Assembly (NCBI GenBank): GCA_038064955.1
Contig: JBBTRY010000005.1
Coordinates: forward strand, 1 to 15,818
Direction: 5' to 3'
DNA from: JBBTQX01 sp038064955
Lineage (GTDB): Bacteria; Patescibacteriota; Minisyncoccia; UBA6257; GWB1-50-10
DNA length: 15,818 nucleotides
Shown here: positions 1-7,936 of the stretch, in pieces
How positions within the stretch are numbered: position 1 is the stretch's first letter
Layout: each line of letters opens with the position of its first letter
Position numbers and translations under genes: made by a program
The notes under the pieces: model-generated
Databases searched by the model: none
What the model was told of the DNA's origin: nothing
Seen by the model: only the letters and a program-made list of their open reading frames with translations

Positions 1-2
1 CC

Positions 3-38
3 CCTCTTCTTAAGCGTCGTATCTTTAGAGAGCGATAA
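3..38 (+). CDS. possible C-terminal end of an upstream gene (partial)
   Basis: The window opens in a plus-strand frame reading PLLKRRIFRER and then a TAA stop at 36-38. It would be convergent with comF, whose stop codon lies 12 bp further on. The basic tail is plausible for a protein end, but eleven residues are too few to name a family or exclude chance. The gene body would lie to the left of the window. Confidence 0.25.
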   Translation, partial: PLLKRRIFRER

Positions 39-50
39 GATTAAAATCCC

Positions 51-797
51 CTACGCCTTTGCGATAGTAATCGCGATAATCTTTTTCGCGCCGGCGGATT
101 TCAAAACCCGCACGGCTTCGCGCATCGTGGCGCCGGAGGTGAATACGTCGTCGACGAGAAAAATGTTTTTCCCGGCGATGAGTTCCAATTTTCTTAAGCC
201 GAAACTGCCACGGACATTATTCTCCCGCGACGCGTAATCTTTCTGTTCGGTTTGGGATTTATTCGATTCTTTTTTGAAGAGCGCGTCGGAAACTATGGTA
301 ATTTCCCGAAAAATATCCAGCCGAGCTTTCAATCTTTCGGCGATGATGAGCGCCTGGTTAAAGCCCCTTTTCCTCCGCTTTTTCGGATGCAACGGGATTG
401 GGATGAGAACGAAATTTTTAATTTCTGGTTTATTATTTTTAAATGAAGCCGACAAATATTCCACCAAGACGGAAATGAGCGGCTCCGCGGCGGCTTCAAT
501 CTTCCCATATTTGAAAGTATGGATAAGTTCCTGAGCTGTCGGGTTCGAATAATCCAGAGGGGAGGCGAGAATAAATTGGGCATCTCTATGGCAGATAGAC
601 CAGCCCTCCTTCGCCAAGGCTATGGAGGGTAGACGCCTAAAGCAGACCGGACACAAAAAACCCGGCATAAAGGAGAGTTTTGAAGAGCAATTTGTGCAGA
701 GGCGGCGAATTATTTCTTCGTCGCGGCCGAGATATTTTCGGCAGGAAAGGCAGAGGGGCGGGAAGATGATATTAAGGAGATATTGTGATAAACTCAT
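51..797 (-). CDS. comF: ComF family protein (zinc ribbon + phosphoribosyltransferase)
   Basis: This 248-aa protein has the ComF architecture. The N-terminal cysteine pairs C16-x2-C19, C34-x2-C37 and C49-x2-C52, plus C69-H70, form a zinc-binding region. The type I phosphoribosyltransferase fold follows, with the family signature RKRGFNQA and the PRPP loop FLVDDVFTSGAT around residues 213-224 (acidic pair D216/D217). ComF proteins are linked to natural transformation, probably on the cytosolic side of DNA uptake, but their reaction is not settled. The segment LPSIALAKEGW between C52 and C69 is encoded by a palindromic repeat (604-629) and looks like an insertion in the zinc-ribbon loop. The gene is divergent from pilM with only 9 bp between start codons, so its promoter must lie within pilM's 5' end. 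No clear Shine-Dalgarno precedes the start. The family call is secure; a role in uptake here is inferred from the pilus genes next door. Confidence 0.95.
   Translation of the reverse strand: MSLSQYLLNIIFPPLCLSCRKYLGRDEEIIRRLCTNCSSKLSFMPGFLCPVCFRRLPSIALAKEGWSICHRDAQFILASPLDYSNPTAQELIHTFKYGKIEAAAEPLISVLVEYLSASFKNNKPEIKNFVLIPIPLHPKKRRKRGFNQALIIAERLKARLDIFREITIVSDALFKKESNKSQTEQKDYASRENNVRGSFGLRKLELIAGKNIFLVDDVFTSGATMREAVRVLKSAGAKKIIAITIAKA
604..629. repeat. palindromic repeat inside comF
   Basis: The arms CCCTCC (604-609) and GGAGGG (624-629) pair over 6 bp. Inside them a second small stem GCC/GGC (613-615/618-620) closes on an AA loop, with a 3x3 internal loop between. Read on the comF strand it encodes roughly PSIALAKEG. 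From memory it resembles a small palindrome often seen scattered in bacterial draft genomes (CCTCCGAAGC...GCGAAGGAGG type); this was not checked by search. It is in frame and introduces no stop. Confidence 0.6.
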
Positions 798-806
798 AAA
801 AATAGA

Positions 807-1907
807 ATGAAATTTCTAAATCTCATCTCCAGTTTTTTCTCGGATATCGGTAATTTTTTCGGAGGCCGTTCGGTTCTGGGCATCGACATCGGCACCGCTT
901 CAATAAAGATAGCAGAACTTTCCCGGGAAGAAGAGCGCCCGGTCCTCGTGAATTATGGGATACTTGAGACCAAGGATTATTTGAGCCATCCGAACCAGAT
1001 TATCCAATCCAGCTCGCTTAAGATTTCCGAGAAGGAAACGGCGGAGATGCTCAAAATCATTTTGCGGGAGATGAAAACAAAATCCAGGATTGCCATCGGG
1101 TCTATTCCGGCTTTCGCCGTTTTCACGACCATGCTCGAGATGCCGGTCCTTTCGCCCGAAGAAACCCGGAAGGCCGTGGAATTCCAAGCGCCCCAGTACA
1201 TTCCGCTCCCAATGAGCGAGGTGGCTCTGGATTGGGTAAAAGCGGGGGAATATGACAATGCCGACCGTGTTCGCTATCAGAGAATATTCCTTATCGGCAT
1301 TCCAAAAGAAATCGTCCAAAGATATAAGGCAATTTTCAGGGGAGCGGGACTTAAACTCGTCGCTTTGGAGATCGACGGATTATCCATTATCCGCGCACTT
1401 GGGACGGAAGAACCGACGCTTTTTGTGGATCTCGGTGCGGAGACGAGTAATATTTTCTTGAGCGAGAGCAATAATCTTTTTTACTCCGGTCAAACTGATT
1501 ACGGCGGCATTTATCTTACACAGGCGATCGCGCGGAGTCTCGGTATAAGCGTGGCACGGGCGGAAGAATTGAAACATCGTCGGGGGCTTCTCTTGGGCGG
1601 AGCGGAATCGGAGTTATCAACTTTAACCCAACCGTTCCTGGATGTTATAATACAAGAGGTGAATCACGCCAAAGACACTTACGAACGGCGTTACGGCAAG
1701 AAGGTAGGGAAAGTATCGCTCATGGGTGGCGGAGCGAACCTGCTGGGGATAGGGGAATACTTCGGTTCCCAAATAAGCGTGCCAATCGTCCGCCCGAACA
1801 TTTTCCGAAACATCGGTTACGATGCCAAATTGGAACCGGTGATCGCCCAATTGAACAACGAATTGCCGATTGCAACGGGATTGGCCGAAAGATATTTCGC
1901 CCAATAA
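807..1907 (+). CDS. pilM: type IV pilus assembly ATPase-like protein PilM
   Basis: This 366-aa actin-like protein is the cytoplasmic member of the T4P alignment complex, where PilM binds the N-terminus of PilN and couples the membrane PilN/PilO pair to the motor ATPases. The nucleotide-binding features of the actin/FtsA superfamily are visible: phosphate-1 loop GIDIGTASIKIAEL (from residue 25), phosphate-2 loop FVDLGAETSNIFL (about 205-218) and an adenosine motif SLMGGGANLLGIGEYF near residue 300. A short hydrophobic/amphipathic extension (FLNLISSFFSDIGNFF, residues 3-18) precedes the fold and might touch the membrane. It is the first gene of the pilus cluster, and pilN follows after 14 nt. 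No Shine-Dalgarno is seen; the nearest purine run AAGGAGA (774-780) is about 26 nt upstream, too far to act. An upstream in-frame TTG at 783 is followed at once by a stop, so the ATG at 807 is preferred. Confidence 0.95.
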   Translation: MKFLNLISSFFSDIGNFFGGRSVLGIDIGTASIKIAELSREEERPVLVNYGILETKDYLSHPNQIIQSSSLKISEKETAEMLKIILREMKTKSRIAIGSIPAFAVFTTMLEMPVLSPEETRKAVEFQAPQYIPLPMSEVALDWVKAGEYDNADRVRYQRIFLIGIPKEIVQRYKAIFRGAGLKLVALEIDGLSIIRALGTEEPTLFVDLGAETSNIFLSESNNLFYSGQTDYGGIYLTQAIARSLGISVARAEELKHRRGLLLGGAESELSTLTQPFLDVIIQEVNHAKDTYERRYGKKVGKVSLMGGGANLLGIGEYFGSQISVPIVRPNIFRNIGYDAKLEPVIAQLNNELPIATGLAERYFAQ

Positions 1908-1921
1908 GGTAAAATAAACAC

Positions 1922-2479
1922 ATGCCTGAAGGACAACCTAAAAGTTTAAATGAACAATTCATTCCGGAAATCGCGGCTGTCGGCCTGCCTTGGCGTCTGA
2001 TGGTTTTTTCCGGAGTGCTCTTTGGTCTTTCCATTCTCATTTATTTTGGGATGAGCATTGGATACAAATCATATCTGGAAGCAAAATCCGCGAGTATGGA
2101 CAGTCAGCTCGAAGAACTCTCGAATTCCATCAGTCAGAAAGAACAGCAGAAATTCGTGGGTTTTTATTCCCAGATTGTGAATTTGAAAAGTGTCTTGGAT
2201 AAACATATATTTTCCGCGAATATTTTTTCCTTCCTTGAAAAGAATGCTTTACCGCATACTTTCTACACAGAGGCGAATTTCAATTCCACTTCATATAGTT
2301 TGGAACTAAATGGCCGGGTACCCTCCCTCCAAGCGCTCGCCCAGCAATTGGCGCAACTCGAAAAGGCGCCGGAAATCCATTCCGCGATGCTCGAATCCAC
2401 TAATTTCAATCAGGGCGGGACGGTGGATTTCATAATCTCGCTCAATTTCCAGCCGGAATATCTAGCTAAGCCAATATAG
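1922..2479 (+). CDS. pilN: PilN-like type IV pilus inner-membrane protein
   Basis: This 185-aa protein matches PilN in size, topology and position between pilM and pilO. A short cytoplasmic N-terminus is followed by one membrane segment (about residues 26-46), a coiled-coil-prone stretch rich in Q, E and K (about 50-90), and a C-terminal alpha/beta domain typical of the PilN ferredoxin-like fold. PilN links cytoplasmic PilM to PilO across the membrane. The usual PilM-binding INLLP-type motif near the N-terminus is not recognisable; the equivalent region reads SLNEQFIPE. AAGG lies 12-13 nt before the start, a weak ribosome-binding site. The family call rests on context and topology more than on sequence motifs, as is usual for this fast-evolving protein. 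Confidence 0.82.
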   Translation: MPEGQPKSLNEQFIPEIAAVGLPWRLMVFSGVLFGLSILIYFGMSIGYKSYLEAKSASMDSQLEELSNSISQKEQQKFVGFYSQIVNLKSVLDKHIFSANIFSFLEKNALPHTFYTEANFNSTSYSLELNGRVPSLQALAQQLAQLEKAPEIHSAMLESTNFNQGGTVDFIISLNFQPEYLAKPI

Positions 2480-2483
2480 GAAA

Positions 2484-3089
2484 ATGAAAATTTCCACTAA
2501 AAGAATTTTAAGCATCCTCTTATCGGCCTTCTTTCTGATGGCGACGCTCGTCGTTTACGGAAGCCTGATCCAGTCTGAAATTACGGCTTCAAGCGCGCTC
2601 CAATCCGCCGTTGCTTCGAAGATAAACCTCTATAACAGCCAAAAGGCGGCTGTTGCTCAGGTAGCCGGCCTCATCAGCCAGTTTCAATCCGCCGCCAAGC
2701 TTCAGGAAACAGTCGGTCTTGCTATGCCTATCGGTCCGAATACTACCCAGGCTTTGAATCAATGGCAGGCGATTTCAGCTGCGAATCAGGTGAACCTGCA
2801 ATCTTTAGATATCAAATCGGACCAACTCTCGAAGCAGAAAGTCCCCGCCCAATCCTTGGTTAAGAAACTCCAGAATATTCCGACCCAGGTGAACGCCACG
2901 GGCGGCTACGGCGCGCTCAAACAATTCCTGAATTCTATAGAAACGAACGCGCGGGTGATGAATGTTTCTTCCTTCACTTTCCGGACTATGTCGGGAAGTC
3001 AGGCGGGCCTGCCTGCGCAGGCAGGTCTGGGAGGAAATCAAAATTACTCTTTGGAACTTAATGTCGTCACATTTTATCAGGAAAATTAA
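2484..3089 (+). CDS. pilO: PilO-like type IV pilus inner-membrane protein
   Basis: This 201-aa protein has a short basic N-terminus (MKISTKR), one membrane segment (about residues 9-29), a helical coiled-coil-like region rich in A, Q and S (about 33-75) and a C-terminal alpha/beta domain. This is the PilO layout; PilO pairs with PilN outside the membrane to align the pilus machine. It starts 4 nt after pilN, with AGGA just before the ATG. Near the C-terminus, between FRTMSGSQ and NYSLELNVVTF, lies a glycine/alanine-rich stretch AGLPAQAGLGG encoded by a palindromic DNA repeat (3004-3029). It probably sits in a loop between two strands and looks like an insertion. Confidence 0.82.
   Translation: MKISTKRILSILLSAFFLMATLVVYGSLIQSEITASSALQSAVASKINLYNSQKAAVAQVAGLISQFQSAAKLQETVGLAMPIGPNTTQALNQWQAISAANQVNLQSLDIKSDQLSKQKVPAQSLVKKLQNIPTQVNATGGYGALKQFLNSIETNARVMNVSSFTFRTMSGSQAGLPAQAGLGGNQNYSLELNVVTFYQEN
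3004..3029. repeat. palindromic repeat inside pilO
   Basis: Bases 3008-3025 are the perfect 18-bp palindrome CCTGCCTGCGCAGGCAGG. In RNA the pairing extends to 3004-3029 with two G-U pairs. It is in frame and encodes part of AGLPAQAGLGG. The right 14 bases (CCTGCGCAGGCAGG) recur exactly inside the pilV-like gene at 9997-10010 and 10015-10028, so this is a dispersed element and not local low complexity. Confidence 0.85.
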
Positions 3090-3095
3090 AATCAA

Positions 3096-3386
3096 ATGGC
3101 CATTATAATCGAACAAGACAAAAAGCCGGTCAATTGGTTCAATATTATCGTCATTGCGTCGGTAATCGGAATAGTTTTTCTGGTTTTGTATTTCATTTTT
3201 TTCAAAAAACCCGAACTTATTGATGTCGTGGTGCCGGGCAGTCTTTCAAACATTAATCAGCTTTCCCAGGTGCAAGTAGATCCAGCGCCGGTCGTGAACT
3301 CCCTTAATAAATATTTCACGAACAATTACGGCGCTTCATTAGAAATTCCCGCCCCGGGGCGTTCCAACCCGTTCTTGCCGTTTTAG
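3096..3386 (+). CDS. small one-TM protein in the PilP position of the pilus operon
   Basis: This 96-aa protein has a short N-terminus, one strong membrane segment (about residues 16-36, FNIIVIASVIGIVFLVLYFIFF-like), a positive KK stop and a polar external tail. It ends in GRSNPFLPF. It occupies the place of pilP between pilO and pilB, with gaps of 6 nt before and 3 nt after, which supports a role in the same complex. PilP itself is a lipoprotein linking PilN/PilO to the PilQ secretin; this protein has no lipobox and is much shorter. The N-P-F ending is only loosely reminiscent of the PilP/GspC region. I do not recognise a named family. A membrane-anchored accessory of the PilN/PilO complex is the best inference. 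Confidence 0.8.
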   Translation: MAIIIEQDKKPVNWFNIIVIASVIGIVFLVLYFIFFKKPELIDVVVPGSLSNINQLSQVQVDPAPVVNSLNKYFTNNYGASLEIPAPGRSNPFLPF

Positions 3387-3389
3387 CGC

Positions 3390-5123
3390 ATGAGTGATCA
3401 GGAATTCATCCAGGCATTAGTCAAAAAAGGATTGCTTTCCCAAATCGTTGCGGACAAGGTTTTAAAAGAAGCCGGAGCACGGGGACGCGTTCCAGAAGAT
3501 CTTATTTATGAGGAGCGGTTAGTAGATGAGGTTGCTGCGGCCGAAACTAAGAGCGAACTTCTTAAAATTCCCTACAAGAAAGTCGATCCGGCGGCCATTT
3601 CGTCCGAACTTATTTCGCTCATCCCCCAGGAAACCTCCCGGGCTTATCGCGTCATTCCTTTGGAGAAGAGGAAGGATATTTTTATCGTAGGCATGCTTCG
3701 CCCCGATGATGTCCGGGCGCAAGAAGCTTTGAGATTCATCGCGAAGCGCGAACGATTGAGTTTGGGAGTCTATATAGTGACCCCATCTGACCTCGCGCTC
3801 GTCTGGCGGCGCTATGCCCCGTATCGAACGGAGATAGAAGCGGCCGTGAAAGACATCGGAGAAGGCCGTGGCCGGGATGATTTATTGGTGGTTTTGGATG
3901 AAGGCACGCAGACAGCGGAAGACGCGCCGATTATAAAAGTAGTGGCCTCGACTTTGAGGGAAGCAGTGGAGCTCAAGGCTTCGGACATTCATATTGAGCC
4001 CCAGCGCGCCCGCCTGCGGATCCGTTTCCGCGTGGACGGAGAGCTTGAAGAAGCGGCCTCTTTGCCTTCGACTTTAAATCAGCCGATTGTTTCAAGGGTG
4101 AAAGTGCTTTCAAGATTAAGATTGGACGAGACGAGAACGCCGCAGGACGGCCGTTTCCGGGCTGTCATTTCCGGGCGGGATATCGATTTCCGTGTCGCGA
4201 CCTTCCCCACGCCTAACGGCGAGAAGGTGGCCATCCGAGTGCTCGATTCGGCGACCGGTCTCAAAGGCCTCAAAGAATTGGGATTGAACGAATATAATTT
4301 CCGGCTTCTCGAGGCCGCCGCGGAAGCGCCCTTCGGAATGATATTAATCACAGGTCCTACCGGTTCCGGAAAGAGCACGACCCTTTACGCCATGATGCAG
4401 AGGTTGAATTCCGACAAAGTGAACATTCTCACGCTTGAAGACCCGGTGGAATATTTCATGGATGGCATTAATCAATCCCAAGTGAAGCCGGAGATTGGCT
4501 ATGATTTTTCGTCCGGTCTGCGCCAAATATTACGGCAAGACCCGGATATCGTGATGGTCGGCGAAATTCGCGATTCCGAAACGGCGGGCTTGGCGGTGAA
4601 CGCCGCCCTGACCGGTCATTTGATGCTCTCGACACTCCATACGAATAATGCCATCGGAGTGATTCCAAGACTTGTTGATTTGGGCGTGCCAAATTTCCTT
4701 CTTTCATCCGCTTTGAATTTGATGCTGGCCCAGCGCCTGGTTTCCCGACTCTGTCCCGAGTGCAAAAAAGAATCCGTTCCTTCCGCCGAACTCCAAAAAA
4801 TAATCAAGGAAGAAACGGAAAAATTGCCGGAAATTCTCCGCGCCACCGTAAAAGGAAAAGTGCCGTTCGCCGCTTGGCGGACGGGAAACAATCCGAATTG
4901 CAAGACCTGCAAGGGTAAGGGGACGTCCGGCCGGGTGGCGCTCTTCGAGATATTCAAAATGACGCGGGAATTGAGCGAAGTGATAAATAAGGGTTTCTCC
5001 GAAAGCGCGCTCATTAATGAAACCCTGCATCAAGGCATGGTGACTTTGCGCCAGGATGGAATTTTGAAAGCGCTCGCCGGTGAGGTTATACTAGAGGAAG
5101 TTCTCCGCGAGACCGAAGAATAA
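3390..5123 (+). CDS. pilB: type IV pilus extension ATPase PilB (GspE/PulE family)
   Basis: This 577-aa secretion ATPase powers pilin polymerisation from the cytoplasmic face. Residues 1 to about 145 form the MshEN/GspE N-terminal domain. The catalytic core carries Walker A GPTGSGKST (322-330, K328), the Asp-box/Walker B region DPDIVMVGEIRD ending with GEIRD at 391-395, and the His-box region TGHLMLSTLHTN. A tetracysteine zinc site of the PilB/GspE type is intact: C455-x2-C458 and C504-x2-C507. The zinc site and MshEN domain separate it from PilT, encoded next. The gene begins 3 nt after the upstream stop and ends 5 nt before pilT, with no ribosome-binding site visible, so translation is probably coupled. 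Confidence 0.97.
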   Translation: MSDQEFIQALVKKGLLSQIVADKVLKEAGARGRVPEDLIYEERLVDEVAAAETKSELLKIPYKKVDPAAISSELISLIPQETSRAYRVIPLEKRKDIFIVGMLRPDDVRAQEALRFIAKRERLSLGVYIVTPSDLALVWRRYAPYRTEIEAAVKDIGEGRGRDDLLVVLDEGTQTAEDAPIIKVVASTLREAVELKASDIHIEPQRARLRIRFRVDGELEEAASLPSTLNQPIVSRVKVLSRLRLDETRTPQDGRFRAVISGRDIDFRVATFPTPNGEKVAIRVLDSATGLKGLKELGLNEYNFRLLEAAAEAPFGMILITGPTGSGKSTTLYAMMQRLNSDKVNILTLEDPVEYFMDGINQSQVKPEIGYDFSSGLRQILRQDPDIVMVGEIRDSETAGLAVNAALTGHLMLSTLHTNNAIGVIPRLVDLGVPNFLLSSALNLMLAQRLVSRLCPECKKESVPSAELQKIIKEETEKLPEILRATVKGKVPFAAWRTGNNPNCKTCKGKGTSGRVALFEIFKMTRELSEVINKGFSESALINETLHQGMVTLRQDGILKALAGEVILEEVLRETEE

Positions 5124-5128
5124 AAAAT

Positions 5129-6202
5129 ATGACCGATTATAAACAAAAATTGAACGAGTTGCTTCTCACGACGGCGAAGCAAAATGCTTCCGATCTTCAT
5201 TTGGCGGTTGGACGCCGACCAACGATTAGGGTGGACAGCGTGCTCATTCCGCTCGCTCAAGAACCCATTCTCACGAAAGAAGAGGCCGAGGGATTGGTTT
5301 TCGCGCTTCTGACCGAAAATCAGAAGAAAACATTTCTCGAAAACAAGCAGGTGGACTTCTCTTTCAATTATGAGGACAAGGCTCGTTTCCGGGTTAATGT
5401 TTATTTCCAGCGCGGTTTCGCGGCGGCGGCTTTGCGATTGATTCCAGCGCAGATAAAAACCATCGAGGAGTTGAATATGCCGCCTTTGATGCACGACTTC
5501 GTAAAACTAAACCAAGGCTTCATCCTGGTTGTGGGCCCCGCTGGCCATGGCAAGTCCACTACGCTCGCGGCGCTCTTAGACGAGGTGAATCATAAACGGA
5601 ACGACCATATCGTTACCGTCGAGGACCCGATTGAATATATCTTCTCCCAGGATCGATGCATTATTTCCCAGCGGGAAGTGGGAATGGATACTCTTTCATT
5701 CAACGACGCTTTGCGGGCGGTTTTACGTCAAGATCCCGATGTCATCATGATCGGCGAAATGCGCGACCCTGAAACCATCTCGACCGCGATGACCGCGGCC
5801 GAAACCGGCCACTTGGTATTTTCCACGCTCCACACTAATTCCGCTTCCCAGACAATTGACCGCATCATCGACAGCTTCCCGCCGAACCAGCAGGGCCAGA
5901 TTATTTCCCAGCTCGCCTCGACCTTGGTGGGTATTGTTTCCGAAAGACTCATCCCGCGGGTGGGTGGCGGCCGCATCCCGGCGACGGAGATAATGCTCAT
6001 GAATCCGGCTATCCGCAATCTCATTCGCGAGAAGAAGATTTACCAAATCGACCTTGTGATAGAGACGAATGTCCAGGAAGGAATGATGTCTTTGAACCGG
6101 TCGCTCGTGAATCTTCTGAAGCGGAAGGAAATTTCGCTTGAAGAAGCAGAAGCTTATTCTCTGAATCCTTCCGAATTAAGGATACTTTTGGAGCGGAGCT
6201 AG
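5129..6202 (+). CDS. pilT: type IV pilus retraction ATPase PilT
   Basis: This 357-aa protein is a PilT-type ATPase, which depolymerises the pilus and drives twitching or DNA pulling. It has the short PAS-like N-terminal domain (about 1-110), Walker A GPAGHGKSTT (136-145, K142), the Walker B region DPDVIMIGEMRD, the His-box TGHLVFSTLHTN, and the PilT hallmark AIRNLIREKK in the C-terminal part. It lacks the MshEN domain and tetracysteine site of PilB. The P-loop reads GPAGHGKS where GPTGSGKS is usual, but all essential residues are present. It lies 5 nt after pilB. Its presence means the pilus should be retractile. Confidence 0.96.
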   Translation: MTDYKQKLNELLLTTAKQNASDLHLAVGRRPTIRVDSVLIPLAQEPILTKEEAEGLVFALLTENQKKTFLENKQVDFSFNYEDKARFRVNVYFQRGFAAAALRLIPAQIKTIEELNMPPLMHDFVKLNQGFILVVGPAGHGKSTTLAALLDEVNHKRNDHIVTVEDPIEYIFSQDRCIISQREVGMDTLSFNDALRAVLRQDPDVIMIGEMRDPETISTAMTAAETGHLVFSTLHTNSASQTIDRIIDSFPPNQQGQIISQLASTLVGIVSERLIPRVGGGRIPATEIMLMNPAIRNLIREKKIYQIDLVIETNVQEGMMSLNRSLVNLLKRKEISLEEAEAYSLNPSELRILLERS

Positions 6203-6204
6203 GA

Positions 6205-6210
6205 TATAAT
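6205..6210 (+). promoter_or_regulatory. -10 element upstream of pilC (near-leaderless)
   Basis: A perfect TATAAT begins 3 nt after the pilT stop codon and ends 9 nt before the pilC ATG. A start site 6-8 nt downstream would give a leader of only 1-4 nt. No TGn extension and no convincing -35 box is visible, so an internal promoter is a prediction only. Confidence 0.5.
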
Positions 6211-6219
6211 TAAAGAACA

Positions 6220-7428
6220 ATGGCTAAATTCAATTACAAAGCTAGAACGAAAGACGGCGAGCTCCAAGTCGGCAACGTGGAGGCGGTGAACCGCGAGGCC
6301 GTGCTTTCCATTCTTTTGAGTCACGAACTTTATGTTCTCTCCGTTGAGCTGGTAGTGGAAGACGTTTGGTATAACCGGATGCTGGAGTTCTTGAAGCGCG
6401 TTAAGACGCAGGATCTAATGATCTTCACGCGGCAATTTGCGACCCTTTTAGGCTCACAGGTGCCCCTTTCGGATAGTTTGTCCAATCTCTACAAGCAGAC
6501 AACGAAACCTGTTCTTAAGGAAGCGGTTTATGAGATTGCGAACGATATTGATGCCGGCTTTTCGCTTTCTCAGGCGTTGGAGCGCCACCGCGGAATTTTT
6601 TCGGAGTTCTACGTGAATATGGTCAAATCCGCCGAAGTGACCGGCCGGCTTTCCGAGGTACTGGATTTCTTGGCCGATTATCTCGAAAAGCAGGCGGCCT
6701 TGGTTTCTAAAGTGAAAAATGCTCTGACTTATCCGGCTTTTGTCATCGGACTTTTCATAGTCGTGGTCATTGTGATGGTCACGATGGTTTTTCCGCAGAT
6801 TACGCCGATTTTTTCCCAGGCCAATATCGAATTGCCGTTTTTTACCAAAATTCTTCTCGGAGTCGGGAATTTTATGTCCGATTGGTGGTTCTTCTTCGTA
6901 ATTGCCATTATGGCGGTTGTGATACTTCTGGTCGATTATTTCCAAACGAATGAAGGTAAGGTGGTGCTTGATACGTTGATTCTTAAAGTGCCGATTATGG
7001 GCCCGCTTTTCCAAAAACTTTATATCTCCCGTTTCGCCGAATCGGCCCGGGTTTTGATCAAGGGAGGACTCACTATCCCGCAGGCGGTCGAGATTTCATC
7101 CCATACCATCGGAAACGCGGTTTACGCGGAATTGCTCCACGATGTGGCTCAGCAAATCAGAAAAGGCAAACTTCTTTCCCAGGCGCTCGCGGCAATGCCC
7201 GAATTCCCGCTTCTGGTTTCCCAACTTTTGAGCGTTGGAGAGTCCACTGGACGATTGGAAGACTTGATGTCAAAAATAAACGACTTCTACACCAGGCAGG
7301 TGGACGATACGGTCAATAATCTGGTAACACTCCTTCAGCCCGTGCTCATGGTCGTGATCGGCGTCGTCGTGGCCATTCTCTTCGCCTCCATACTTCTCCC
7401 CATCTACAACCTGTCCAAGATTTTCTGA
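6220..7428 (+). CDS. pilC: type IV pilus inner-membrane platform protein PilC
   Basis: This 402-aa protein is the GspF/PilC polytopic platform on which PilB and PilT act to add or remove pilin. Two T2SSF domains are visible. The first (about residues 65-190) holds FTRQFATLLGSQVPLSDSL and the second (about 265-390) SRFAESARVLIKGGLTIPQA. Membrane segments fall near 171-193, 222-241 and 375-396, as in the family. Its length of about 400 aa is normal. It is 17 nt from pilT, a gap that carries a TATAAT box. No Shine-Dalgarno precedes the start. Confidence 0.96.
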   Translation: MAKFNYKARTKDGELQVGNVEAVNREAVLSILLSHELYVLSVELVVEDVWYNRMLEFLKRVKTQDLMIFTRQFATLLGSQVPLSDSLSNLYKQTTKPVLKEAVYEIANDIDAGFSLSQALERHRGIFSEFYVNMVKSAEVTGRLSEVLDFLADYLEKQAALVSKVKNALTYPAFVIGLFIVVVIVMVTMVFPQITPIFSQANIELPFFTKILLGVGNFMSDWWFFFVIAIMAVVILLVDYFQTNEGKVVLDTLILKVPIMGPLFQKLYISRFAESARVLIKGGLTIPQAVEISSHTIGNAVYAELLHDVAQQIRKGKLLSQALAAMPEFPLLVSQLLSVGESTGRLEDLMSKINDFYTRQVDDTVNNLVTLLQPVLMVVIGVVVAILFASILLPIYNLSKIF

Positions 7429-7434
7429 ACAATG

Positions 7435-7443
7435 TGCTATAAT
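7435..7443 (+). promoter_or_regulatory. extended -10 promoter of the first pilin gene
   Basis: TGCTATAAT (7435-7443) is a perfect -10 hexamer with the TGn extension. It starts just after the pilC stop (7426-7428). A predicted start near 7450 gives a leader of about 30 nt before the pilin ATG at 7482. No good -35 is seen, as is common with extended -10 promoters. A separate promoter fits the need for far more pilin than assembly proteins. Confidence 0.65.
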
Positions 7444-7481
7444 AAGAGTATTAATCTAAAGGGTCGAAAAAAATCAAACAT

Positions 7482-7919
7482 ATGAAAAACAATAAAGGAC
7501 ATGTCCTGAGTAAAGTCGAAGGATTTACGCTGATAGAAATGCTCGTCGTCATCGCCATTATCGGGCTTCTCTCCTCGGTGGTATTGGTCGCTCTCGGACC
7601 CTCGAGAAATAAGGCTAAAGACGCTAGAATTATCTCTGATCTTCGCCAGATTCAAGTGATAGCTGAAACTTTATACAACGGAACGACGGGAAAATACCCT
7701 GATGCGGCCACCTTGAAGGGAAATGCCAATGTTACGACCGCTTCGGCCGACATTACGGCCAACGGAGGAACAGGATTCGATATTATGCCCGCGACGGGAG
7801 TGACTACGGTCGCGTTTTACGCCACTTTGAATTCCCTCAGTATTTATTGCCTCGACAGTAATGGTTTCGGTGGTGAAATCACTTCTAATTCATCTGCGTC
7901 GGATGGGACTTGCAATTAA
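7482..7919 (+). CDS. pilA: type IV pilin (PilA/GspG-like), first copy
   Basis: This 145-aa class III prepilin has the cleavage site G14|FTLIE (E19 is the +5 glutamate), a hydrophobic helix (MLVVIAIIGLLSSVVLVAL) and a KAKDARIISDLRQIQ helix. Its variable C-terminal domain ends with two cysteines (C123 and C144) that probably form a D-region disulfide. The leader peptide reads MKNNKGHVLSKVEG. The HVLSKVEG part is encoded by a dispersed palindromic repeat; without it the start would be the textbook MKNNKG|FTLIE. The second pilin (7979-8434) is a clear paralogue. One of the two is probably the major subunit; the sequence does not show which. The gene has its own extended -10 promoter. Confidence 0.93.
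   Translation: MKNNKGHVLSKVEGFTLIEMLVVIAIIGLLSSVVLVALGPSRNKAKDARIISDLRQIQVIAETLYNGTTGKYPDAATLKGNANVTTASADITANGGTGFDIMPATGVTTVAFYATLNSLSIYCLDSNGFGGEITSNSSASDGTCN
7497..7523. repeat. dispersed repeat (TCCTGAG...GTCGAAGGA type) in pilin leader
   Basis: TCCTGAGTAAAGTCGAAGGA (7504-7523) has TCCT/AGGA arms with a tandem G-A mismatch next to them. It is preceded by the 10-bp palindrome GGACATGTCC (7497-7506). It resembles the very widespread bacterial repeat TCCTGAGC..GTCGAAGGA, recognised from memory and not searched. GGA occurs on both sides (7497-7499 and 7521-7523). Removing 24 nt between the two copies restores an ordinary pilin leader in frame. Confidence 0.75.
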
Positions 7920-7936
7920 AATTATCGATAAAGAAA

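Noticed and set aside
5536..5565. PilT P-loop GPAGHGKS as a possible defect
   Set aside because: Gly, Lys and Ser/Thr of Walker A are all kept, and the variable positions tolerate substitution; the enzyme looks intact.
6454..7014. Long minus-strand ORF (186 aa) opposite pilC
   Set aside because: It is rich in His, Asn, Arg and Lys from antisense of a hydrophobic membrane gene. It has no domain and lies fully inside pilC.
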